Source of the DNA: Spirochaetales bacterium
GTDB taxonomy: Bacteria; Spirochaetota; Spirochaetia; Sphaerochaetales; Sphaerochaetaceae
Direction: 5' to 3'
Assembly: GCA_022784805.1 (NCBI GenBank)
Contig: JALFYG010000212.1
Span: forward strand, 1-6,893
Length of the DNA: 6,893 nucleotides
Shown here: positions 1 to 6,500 of the stretch, piece by piece
Layout of the letters: every line of letters starts with the position of its first letter
How positions within the stretch are numbered: the stretch's first letter is position 1
Program-made: the position numbers and the translations under genes
The notes under the pieces: generated by a model
The model's input: the letters and a program-made list of their open reading frames with translations, nothing else
What the model was told of the DNA's origin: nothing
The model's database searches: none

Positions 1-39
1 TCTTTATGGCTTCATTCTTTACCTGTCTGTCCATGATTT

Positions 40-68
40 ATTATAGCATTTATAACGATTTATAACAA
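40..68 (-). promoter_or_regulatory. Sigma-70-type promoter reading out of the left edge
   Basis: Read on the minus strand there is TTGTTA (68-63), a 17-base spacer and a perfect TATAAT (45-40). The expected transcription start is near position 33. An ATG lies at 34-32 and stays open to the window edge (MDRQVKNEAIK), but it has no ribosome binding site. Either the transcript is leaderless or the real start codon or RNA gene lies beyond the edge. The spacer contains part of a 9-base direct repeat, ATTTATAAC at 48-56 and 58-66, with a 10-base period, which could be an operator. The boxes are seen directly; activity is inferred. Confidence 0.45.
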
Positions 69-77
69 TTGAGTCAT

Positions 78-296
78 TCATTTTTTCAGCCTTACATCCT
101 CCAACTTGAAAGGTGGAAGCTTTACGGCTGTTTTTCTGTAAAGGACGATCTCTCCGCCAATTACTTCGTAACCGAAATTCATTGGGACTATATAGGCTTT
201 CCCCTCATCCACTAGGCCCAATCTGCAGCAATCGCAGGAATCGGTGATTCGGGTTATCTCCGAGAGATCTTTGACTTCTCTATCTTTTCTTCTCAT
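78..296 (-). pseudogene. Truncated Nim-like / pyridoxamine 5'-phosphate oxidase-family flavoprotein remnant
   Basis: The 72 residues start MRRKDREVKDLSEI and contain CRLGLVDEGKAYIVPMNFGY, followed by GGEIVLY. This matches the N-terminal part of the small FMN-binding split-barrel proteins related to nitroimidazole resistance protein NimA, which usually run to about 150 residues. The block normally following the VLY strand (an FHSAKEG-like segment) is missing. It is replaced by an unrelated basic tail, RKTAVKLPPFKLEDVRLKK, then TGA. The other two frames after the break do not restore the family sequence, so a deletion fits better than a single frameshift. I chose the ATG at 296 because the upstream ATG at 329 sits inside the infA terminator. 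Only a weak GGGA lies 10 bases ahead of the 296 start, and no promoter is visible after that terminator. It could instead be a genuine short protein, but half the fold would be absent. Confidence 0.5.
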
Positions 297-310
297 GGTT
301 AATGTTTCCC

Positions 311-341
311 AAATAAAAAACGGGCTCATTTGCCCGCTTTT
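311..341 (-). terminator. Rho-independent terminator of infA
   Basis: On the minus strand, 7 bases after the infA stop codon, AAAAG is followed by the stem CGGGC (336-332), a 6-base loop and GCCCG (325-321). TTTTTTATTT then runs from 320 to 311. A short GC-rich stem with a U-tract is a textbook intrinsic terminator. Its loop contains the ATG that would otherwise open the downstream Nim-like frame at 329, so that frame is transcribed only by read-through, if at all. Confidence 0.85.
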
Positions 342-348
342 CGGAGAA

Positions 349-567
349 TTATCTTTCTCTGTAAATGATTCTACCTTTTGTCAGATCGTAGGGAGAAAGC
401 TCGACCTTGACTACGTCACCTGGGACGATTCTGATATAGTGCTTTCTCATCTTTCCTGAAAGGTGAGCGAGAATTACGAGCTTGTTTGAAAGCTCTACTC
501 TGAACATTGTGTTTGGAAGCGCTTCTTTTACTACGCCTTCCACTTCGATTGCTTCTTCTTTTGCCAT
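349..567 (-). CDS. infA: Translation initiation factor IF-1
   Basis: The product is the 72-residue essential initiation factor. It binds the ribosomal A site on the 30S subunit and works with IF-2 and IF-3 in start-site selection. It is a single S1-type OB fold, and the whole protein is recognisable. It starts MAKEEAIEVEGVV, then has NTMFRVEL, VILAHLSGKMRKHYIRI, PGDVVKVELSPYDL and ends TKGRIIYRER. The length equals the family norm. The ATG at 567 is chosen over one six codons upstream because AAGGAG (578-573) lies 5 bases ahead of it and the IF-1 N-terminus is conserved. It is not embedded in a ribosomal protein cluster here; it stands alone between its own promoter and terminator, divergent from glyA. 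Confidence 0.97.
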   Translation of the reverse strand: MAKEEAIEVEGVVKEALPNTMFRVELSNKLVILAHLSGKMRKHYIRIVPGDVVKVELSPYDLTKGRIIYRER

Positions 568-572
568 CTGTT

Positions 573-578
573 CTCCTT
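573..578 (-). promoter_or_regulatory. Ribosome binding site of infA
   Basis: AAGGAG on the minus strand ends 5 bases before the ATG at 567. It fixes the start of IF-1 at MAKEEA rather than at the longer frame beginning at 585. Confidence 0.85.
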
Positions 579-596
579 GGTGCAAAAACCTATAGT

Positions 597-625
597 AGTG
601 TAGAAAAGGTTTTAGAGTATGTCAA
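597..625 (-). promoter_or_regulatory. Sigma-70 promoter of infA
   Basis: On the minus strand a perfect TTGACA (625-620) is followed by a 17-base spacer and TACACT (602-597). The expected start of transcription is near 590, giving a leader of about two dozen bases that contains the AAGGAG site. This is the best promoter in the window and suits a constitutive housekeeping gene. Confidence 0.75.
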
Positions 626-672
626 CAAAACAAGTTGCATCAAATAGTTATATGTCACAAAACTCTTCTTAA

Positions 673-702
673 ATCACAATGCATGTTGCATAGAATCATA
701 AT
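673..702 (+). promoter_or_regulatory. Possible promoter of glyA
   Basis: ATCACA (673-678), an 18-base spacer and CATAAT (697-702) give a weak sigma-70-like match, with transcription starting near 709 and a leader of about 25 bases. TGCAT occurs at 680-684, at 687-691 and again at 636-640 in this divergent region, and could be regulator half-sites. The boxes are poor, so this is tentative. Confidence 0.3.
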
Positions 703-724
703 ATTTGTCATGCTCAATAGTAAC

Positions 725-730
725 AGGAGA
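725..730 (+). promoter_or_regulatory. Ribosome binding site of glyA
   Basis: AGGAGA lies 4 bases before the ATG at 735. It decides the start as MNRIEEYVS. An in-frame upstream start at 705 (MSCSIVTGEL) has no ribosome binding site and would lie at about the predicted transcription start. Confidence 0.8.
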
Positions 731-734
731 GCTT

Positions 735-2243
735 ATGAACAGAATAGAAGAATATGTATCCCAGAATGGTGGAAAGATTACCATGGAAATGGCTTATGCC
801 ATCTCTTCCTTGAGCTTGGTTGAAAAAGAGTCTCCTCTCGCCGCTGCTTCAGTCGTGAAAGAGCTTCATGACCAGAGACATAACTTGAAGCTTATTGCCA
901 GCGAGAACTATTCATCACTCTCAGTCCAAGCAGCCATGGGCTCTTTGTTGACAGATAAATACAGCGAAGGTTTCCCTGGTCATAGATTCTATGCCGGTTG
1001 TGATAACGTGGACATAATAGAAAGCGCTGCGGTAGAGAAGGCAAAGAAAATATTCGGCGCAGAGCACGCCTATGTCCAGCCTCATAGCGGGGCAGATGCC
1101 AATCTCTGCGCCTATTGGGCAATATTGAATGAAAAGGTTCAGATTCCTCTCTTGGAAGAGATAGGAATAAAGAACCCATCAGAGCTTTCCAAGGAGGATT
1201 GGAACAAGATAAGGGAAGCAACGCACTCCCAGAAACTCTTGGGTCTTGATTACTACTCTGGCGGACACCTTACCCATGGCTACAGACAGAATATTTCCGC
1301 CCAGCTTTTTGATGCTTATTCATACTCTGTAGACAAGGAGACAGGTCTCTTGGATTACAAAGAGATAGAGAGGCTTGCCAAAGAGATCAAGCCATTGATC
1401 TTACTCGCTGGGTACTCTGCTTATCCAAGGGCAATAAACTTCAGAATACTTTCGGAGATAGCAAAGGAAGTTGGGGCTGTATTCATGGTGGATATGGCTC
1501 ACTTTGCAGGCCTTGTGGCAGGAAAAGTCTTCCAGGGTGACTTTGATCCTGTCCTTTGGGCAGATATCGTGACAACCACCACCCATAAGACCTTGAGAGG
1601 TCCAAGGGGTGGCATGATTCTTTGTAAGAAAGAGTTTGCAGAGTCTGTAGACAAGGGCTGCCCGTTGGTTATCGGAGGGCCACTACCTCATGTAATGAAC
1701 GCAAAGCTAGTTGCCCTAGAGGAAGCCGACACTGATTCCTTCCGCTCATATGCAGAGAAAATAGTCGAGAACTCAAAGGCACTTTCAGAGGCATTTATTA
1801 AGAGAGGTGTCAAAGTGGTAACCGGCGGTTCAGATAACCACCTCCTCTTGTTGGATGTAACACCATTTGGCTTAAACGGCAGAATGTCTGAGACACTTCT
1901 CAGGGAGTGTGGAATCACACTCAATAGAAACGCTCTTCCTTTTGACCCAAATGGCCCATGGTATACTTCTGGTCTGAGACTAGGCAGTGCTGCAGTCACA
2001 ACTCTTGGCATGGAAAAAGAAGAGATGGAAGAGATAGCAGATATAATTTCTTCTGTCCTCTCATCCGCTCATCCAGTTGTTCTCACCAAAGGTGAAAGAG
2101 CCGGTGAAAAGAGTAAGATCAAGGCCAAGGCAGAGAAGAGTGTAATGGAGGAAGCAAAGAATAGGGTTCATAAACTCCTATCTTCTTTCCCTCTCTATCC
2201 TGCTTTGGACTTGGAGTGGCTGGAGAAAGAGTTTGTGAAATAA
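735..2243 (+). CDS. glyA: Serine hydroxymethyltransferase, long form
   Basis: This cytosolic pyridoxal-phosphate enzyme interconverts serine and glycine with tetrahydrofolate, feeding one-carbon units to purine, thymidylate and methionine synthesis. The 502 residues include the conserved motifs LKLIASENYSS, LLTDKYSEGFPGHRFYAGC, QPHSGADAN, SGGHLTHG, VDMAHFAGLVAG and TTTTHKTLRGPRGG. In the last of these, Lys285 (codon at 1587) is the PLP-binding lysine. VIGGPLPHV and GGSDNHLLLLD follow. It is about 85 residues longer than the typical bacterial enzyme of about 417. There is an N-terminal extension of roughly 40 residues, an insertion after the QPHSGADAN strand (about residues 146-180, including PSELSKEDWNKI), and a longer C-terminal region. 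From memory this arrangement matches the Chlamydia/Treponema branch of SHMT. The gene stands alone, divergent from infA. Confidence 0.96.
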   Translation: MNRIEEYVSQNGGKITMEMAYAISSLSLVEKESPLAAASVVKELHDQRHNLKLIASENYSSLSVQAAMGSLLTDKYSEGFPGHRFYAGCDNVDIIESAAVEKAKKIFGAEHAYVQPHSGADANLCAYWAILNEKVQIPLLEEIGIKNPSELSKEDWNKIREATHSQKLLGLDYYSGGHLTHGYRQNISAQLFDAYSYSVDKETGLLDYKEIERLAKEIKPLILLAGYSAYPRAINFRILSEIAKEVGAVFMVDMAHFAGLVAGKVFQGDFDPVLWADIVTTTTHKTLRGPRGGMILCKKEFAESVDKGCPLVIGGPLPHVMNAKLVALEEADTDSFRSYAEKIVENSKALSEAFIKRGVKVVTGGSDNHLLLLDVTPFGLNGRMSETLLRECGITLNRNALPFDPNGPWYTSGLRLGSAAVTTLGMEKEEMEEIADIISSVLSSAHPVVLTKGERAGEKSKIKAKAEKSVMEEAKNRVHKLLSSFPLYPALDLEWLEKEFVK

Positions 2244-2250
2244 CACAATA

Positions 2251-2287
2251 AACGACAATTGTCCAATTAAAAAATTGAACAATCGTT
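2251..2287 (+). terminator. Hairpin after glyA, possible weak terminator
   Basis: Eight bases after the glyA stop, AACG (2251-2254) and AATTGTCCAATT (2257-2268) can pair with AATTGAACAATCGTT (2273-2287). The fold has an AAAA loop, one C-A mismatch and a small bulge of unpaired bases in the 5' arm. The position suits a terminator. However, the stem is AT-rich and no U-tract follows on either strand, so it may only protect the mRNA 3' end. Confidence 0.3.
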
Positions 2288-2638
2288 GATATATAAAAGC
2301 GGTAAGACAAACCACATACTCTCTCCTCTTGATGATAATAATTCTTGGGATGTCTCCATTGAAGTGAGGTTTCCACTCCTAAATTTCTACTGGAGGGAAA
2401 GCACTATCGCAGGCTTTGTTTTAGGCTCAAAGGATGACAACTACAAATCAATAATTAGACACTTTGTATTATTTGTTGGGATAATAGAAGCCTTCCATCT
2501 CTATTCCATAAAAACGAGATTTCTAAATTGTTTCAAATAACAATATCCTTAGAAGAGAAAATTAATTTAATGGTAATAAGTTGTGAATATAACGGAAAAT
2601 AGTTTTGAAATTTTGCATGGCAACCCTAAAGTGTTGTC

Positions 2639-2691
2639 TATAATTATAATGAACATTTTGTACAGAAAAACGATATAAAAGTTATACAAAA
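2639..2691 (+). promoter_or_regulatory. Candidate promoter and operator region of the chaperone-usher operon
   Basis: Two TATAAT boxes abut at 2639-2644 and 2645-2650, but neither has a good -35 at normal spacing. A second option is TGAACA (2650-2655), an 18-base spacer and TATAAA (2674-2679). TTTTGTA (2656-2662) and TACAAAA (2685-2691) form a 7-base perfect inverted repeat around this second -10. That is an arrangement in which a bound regulator could block or help polymerase. It leaves a leader of roughly 90-130 bases. The sequence elements are seen directly; their roles are inferred. Confidence 0.3.
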
Positions 2692-2745
2692 ATAGAGCGT
2701 TTTGTCATAGTTTTGTTTGGGTTTTCAGGGTATCATCACGGAGAA

Positions 2746-2773
2746 GGTTTGCCTCTTTGCAAACTAATGAGGG
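2746..2773 (+). promoter_or_regulatory. Leader hairpin and ribosome binding site of the chaperone gene
   Basis: GTTTGC (2747-2752) and GCAAAC (2759-2764) are perfect inverted arms around a 6-base CTCTTT loop, ending 4 bases before GAGGG (2769-2773). GAGGG is the ribosome binding site, 7 bases from the ATG at 2781. A competing option is GGAG (2740-2743) serving an in-frame TTG at 2757, which would add eight residues ahead of the signal peptide. The hairpin would hide that TTG, so the ATG is preferred. Confidence 0.45.
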
Positions 2774-2780
2774 TAGTACG

Positions 2781-3512
2781 ATGAAACGTTTGTTTGCTTC
2801 ACTATTTGTGTTGGCACTAGTGAACATATCACTCTTTGCCTATCAGTTTTCACCTCTCAATGTAACCTTTGAGCCTTCCGGTGGTGGTTCGGCCAAGGTT
2901 TACACAATCGTCAATGACTCTGATTCCCCAATTGCCATCGAAGTCAGTGCTGTTAAGCGCAGCATCACAATTGATGGTGAGGAATATAATGAAGATGCAT
3001 CTGCATACTTCACTATTCAGCCGTCAAAGATGATCATCACTCCCCAGTCAACACAGCTGGTGAGAGTCCAGTACAGGGGTCCAAGAACAGTAACAGAAGA
3101 ACTCTCTTTCAGAATTATCAGTGAACAGATTCCTTACTCCACTGGTGCCAAGAGCGAAGGAGAAGGCCAGATGATCAGCTTCCTCTTCGTTTACTCGACT
3201 TCTGCTTATGTACAGCCAGGAAAGGTTGTTGAGAAAGTAGAGACAACAGCAGCTATCAATGAAGAAGGAAAACTTGAAATTCGTCTGGATAACAAGGGAA
3301 GCGTTCACCAGCTCTTGAATGATCTCTCTGTGACAGTAAAGGGAAACAACGGTTCTACATATACTCTTACAGATGAAGATATGGGAGCTATAAAGGGCTC
3401 TAACCTTCTTTGCGGTGCATCTTTGAGAATTGTGATGGATGTCCCATCAACTCTTGCTGGAGCAACAAAATTTACCCCAGAAATTAAATACAACTACTCT
3501 TGGTCAAACTAA
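2781..3512 (+). CDS. PapD-like periplasmic pilus-assembly chaperone
   Basis: This 243-residue protein resembles the chaperones that cap pilin subunits by donor-strand complementation and deliver them to an outer-membrane usher. Residues 1-20 (MKRLFASLFVLALVNISLFA) are a classical signal peptide. The N-terminal immunoglobulin-like domain follows, with FSPLNVTFEPSG, YTIVNDSDSPIAIEV, FTIQPSKMIITP, LVRVQYRG (about residues 93-100) and LSFRIISEQIP (about 108-118). These are the positions of the family's 'VRV' and 'YRL...EIP' signatures. A hydrophobic strand, FLFVYSTSAYVQPG (about 134-147), is the likely donor G1 strand. The second domain has LDNKGSVHQLLNDL and IKGSNLLCGASLRIV, matching the family's 'N.G..h..l' and 'PGS.r' positions. 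I could not confidently place the arginine/lysine pair that anchors the subunit C-terminus in PapD. The protein looks closest to the archaic (CsuC-like) branch. It is first in an apparent operon, 29 bases ahead of the usher gene, with no pilin gene before it. Confidence 0.8.
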   Translation: MKRLFASLFVLALVNISLFAYQFSPLNVTFEPSGGGSAKVYTIVNDSDSPIAIEVSAVKRSITIDGEEYNEDASAYFTIQPSKMIITPQSTQLVRVQYRGPRTVTEELSFRIISEQIPYSTGAKSEGEGQMISFLFVYSTSAYVQPGKVVEKVETTAAINEEGKLEIRLDNKGSVHQLLNDLSVTVKGNNGSTYTLTDEDMGAIKGSNLLCGASLRIVMDVPSTLAGATKFTPEIKYNYSWSN

Positions 3513-3527
3513 AGAAGGAGTAATTTC

Positions 3528-3533
3528 GAGGGA
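3528..3533 (+). promoter_or_regulatory. Ribosome binding site of the usher gene
   Basis: GAGGGA lies 8 bases before the ATG at 3542 and supports that start, so the three membrane helices belong to the protein. A stronger-looking GAAGGAG at 3514-3520, right after the chaperone stop, is too far away (21 bases) and has no start codon at proper spacing. Confidence 0.7.
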
Positions 3534-3541
3534 TTGAATAT

Positions 3542-6500
3542 ATGAAAAAGAAGCCTTTGCCATTGTTAACATTGGTTTTAATGGCTTTCGGACTGAACCT
3601 GATGCTTTTAGGTACAGCCCTGTTTTTCATTGACTCAGACACCCCTTATTCGGGCCTACTTGCCCTTGGCCTCTTCTTCATCTCCCTTGTGGGAGTATTT
3701 GTCGTTGTAAAGGTTTTTCTTGTACTTGGTAAAAATACGTATGAGAAACATAACTTAGACACCAAACCAGTACTAGTATTTTGTTTTATTTACCTTCTCA
3801 TCCTTCTTCTGGCTCTCCTTCTTCTCCATCTTTGTGTTGGTCCGATTCCAGAAGAGGAGAGAAGGGATCTAATAGTAATCGTTGCTGAAGATAAGAAAGA
3901 TGAAACATCTCTTCCTATTGTCATAGAAGTTGAGGAAATAGAAGAGAATCCTCCGATTGTCGAACTGGAAGAGCCTCTCCCTCCTGTTGATTTCGAGATT
4001 AAGCTTCCTGAAGAAATTGTGGTTGAGACGGAAGTAATAGCATTGCCTCCGTCTCCTGTTATAGAAGAAGTCGAGGCTGTTTTGGTTCCACCTGTTCCTT
4101 CCTTTACTACTCCGGAAGCAGTGGTGGTGCCATCAGCTCCGACCTTTACGTCTCCGACAGAAGTCCTTGTGCCTTCTGCCCCAGTATTTGTAACGACAGA
4201 AGAGGTTCTGGTTCCTTCGGCTCCAATGTTTGTATCCACAGAAGAAGTACTTGTACCTTCTGCTCCTTCCTTTGTCTCTGTTGAGAGCACACTTGTTCCA
4301 TCTGCCCCGGAAATAGTAAGCGTAGAGAGAACCCTCATTCCTTCAGCTCCTACTTTCGTGGAGCCGGTGAGAACATTGGTGGAGGAAAAAGTTGTTGAGG
4401 AATATGTGGATCCATGGGCAGACTTCTATGTCTCTGGTGACTTATTCGATCTCTATGACGGTATCTACTGGTTCGATCTTTATATCAACAGAAGCGAAGT
4501 AGGAGTCATCACTGTCTACATCGAGAATGGAGAAGTATATCTCTCATATCCAGAGCTTAAAGACTACTCAGTGACATTCTTGACTGATGAAGCTTATAAG
4601 AGAATCTTCGGCGAAGATATAGAGTGGATAGACACTTATACCCTCGCTTCTCTCGGCGTGGATGCCTATGCAGACACTATCTCCTACACTGTAACAGTGG
4701 ACTTTGATCCTAATGACATGCCGATGGGCGTCATTTCCATCAAGGGAAGTAACAGCGTATCCCAGCCTCGTCCTATTGCCGGCGCTACAGTGCTGACTCC
4801 TGCAACATGGTACCTATCATCCTCATATAGCCTCTCAGCTTCTCTCTCAAGCCTTGAGAAAGAAGATGTTCTTTCACGCTTGAGAGTATCACTCCAGAGC
4901 ACGAATAACCTGAGAATCCTGGATGCCTATGGCCGCTTCACATGGAGCGCCGGCTACAGTGGAGGAAACTCCTATATCCAGTGGGGATCCTATTATTTCT
5001 GGAAAGATTTCAGAGATGAATCTATCCGCCTTGAGTGGGGAAACGTGTCAGCAGACCTTCAGTCTACTTCCGGCACTCCTTTCGGTATCCGCTTCGACAA
5101 GTCAAGTCAGTATGGAAACGGAGAAAGAGGAGGAAGCGCTGTAGAGAAGACTATTGTCGTAGAGAAAGACAGCGACGTCAGAGTCTACAACGGTGACAAG
5201 GAAATCTACAGAAAGACTCTCAGTAAAGGTATATATTCCTTGAAGGACTTTGTCCTCTACACTGGTGCAAACCATATCAGAATCGAGATCACCCCTTTGG
5301 ACGGAAGCGAAGGCGAGACAATTGAGATGGATATCAATTACTCATCTTCCCTCCTCATGAGAGGAGAGTCCTACTATGGCGCTGCCTTTGCCTTGGGAAG
5401 AAAGACTGTTTCTTGGGACACAGAAAGAGATCCATTCCAGGTAGATATCTATCTTCTTGGAGATAAGAAGCTTCAGTATGACCTGAGAGATATCGTGGCA
5501 TCTTCTTATCTTAACATTGGTCTTACTGATACTCTCACCGGATCTTTCACCCTCTCCTTTAAGACCAGCCCTAACTCTCTCTATTCCTTCAATCCATCAT
5601 TGAAGCTGAATAGTGAGTTTACATCTGCAAATGCATTCGGCACAGCAAAGATGAATCTTAACCTTTCATCTCTCAGTCAGAATGGAAAGCTTACCCTCCC
5701 GACTGTCTATGCCCGTGCTTCCCAGCAGTTCTACACAGATTATTCCTTGATGAAGGCTTTGACACTTACCTTCGGTTACACCAGCCCTTCTTCATGGACA
5801 AGTGACAACAGACACTCCCTATTTGCTTCCGCTTCCATGAGTGGAACCGTGTTCAGCATGGGATACTCCTTATCCCTCTCAGGAACACTTGTTCCAGGAT
5901 ACATTAACCTCTCTCAGTGGTACTTCTCTTCTTCTCTCTCATTTAACCTTGGAAAGATCGGACTTTCAGTATCTTCAACATTCAGTCAGAGAGGAGAGAA
6001 TCCTGTTGCCTTCCAGGCAAGAGTATCAGCATCCTTCAAGCTTGGAGCAGTATCCAATACCCTCACTGCTGCCCAAGACGGAACATCCCTGTCCTCTTCC
6101 TTCACTATCGGCTCCACATCATTCTGGGCCAAGACTAAGACAACGGATCTCAAAGATTGGGAGAAATATTCATTCTCCTCCGACTTCTCTCACTCAGGAG
6201 ACGTCTTCTCATTCTCAGGTACTCTCTCAGGAGAAGGAGGAATGAAGAATATCAACGCATCCCTTTCTGCTTCGACTACACTTCTTATAGCTCAGAAGGG
6301 ACTCTGGACTCTCTCTTCCTCCATCCCATCCAACTTCTTACTTGTAAAGCAGAAGGGTGCCATAAAGAACAACACCCTTGCCATTGGAGAAATAGGATAT
6401 TCAAGCCAAGATATCCCATCTGCTCTAATGGGAGATGTTCTTTATAAAGGCTTAAGTTCTACGACAGCCACATCCCTCTCTCTTTATTCTTACAACGAGA

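Larger units (their letters stand above)
2244..2756. other. AT-rich intergenic region, no convincing gene
   Basis: About 510 bases between glyA and the chaperone gene. It holds a weak hairpin just after glyA and a TTG-initiated open frame at 2286-2540 (84 residues). That frame has no ribosome binding site and no family I recognise; its middle is hydrophobic (IRHFVLFVGIIEAFHLY), so a decayed gene cannot be excluded. Two abutting TATAAT boxes lie at 2639-2650, and repeated TTTTGT elements lie at 2656, 2700 and 2711. I see no tRNA, no known riboswitch and no insertion-sequence ends. A long AT-rich leader is common upstream of regulated pilus operons. Confidence 0.5.

Noticed and set aside
705..734. 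Upstream in-frame start of glyA at 705
   Set aside because: There is no ribosome binding site before it, and it lies at about the predicted transcription start. The ATG at 735 has AGGAGA at proper spacing.
892..2011. Minus-strand frames inside glyA (892-1221, 1401-1586, 1688-2011)
   Set aside because: They are antisense to a fully conserved SHMT coding region and show no recognisable product.
2767..2784. Mini-frame MRVVR overlapping the chaperone start as a coupled leader peptide
   Set aside because: It has no ribosome binding site of its own, and its coding bases are the GAGGG site of the chaperone gene. Chance is the simpler explanation.
3833..3841. Cys98 at the end of the third helix as a lipoprotein anchor
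   Set aside because: The preceding residues are Leu-His-Leu, with no small residue before the cysteine, so it is not a lipobox.
3790..4338. Minus-strand open frame of 182 residues, rich in Gly, Thr and Ser with repeats
   Set aside because: It is the antisense image of the VPSAP repeat and TM3 region of the usher-like gene. Its repeats are just those 42-base units read backwards, and the plus-strand frame has the ribosome binding site and domain logic.
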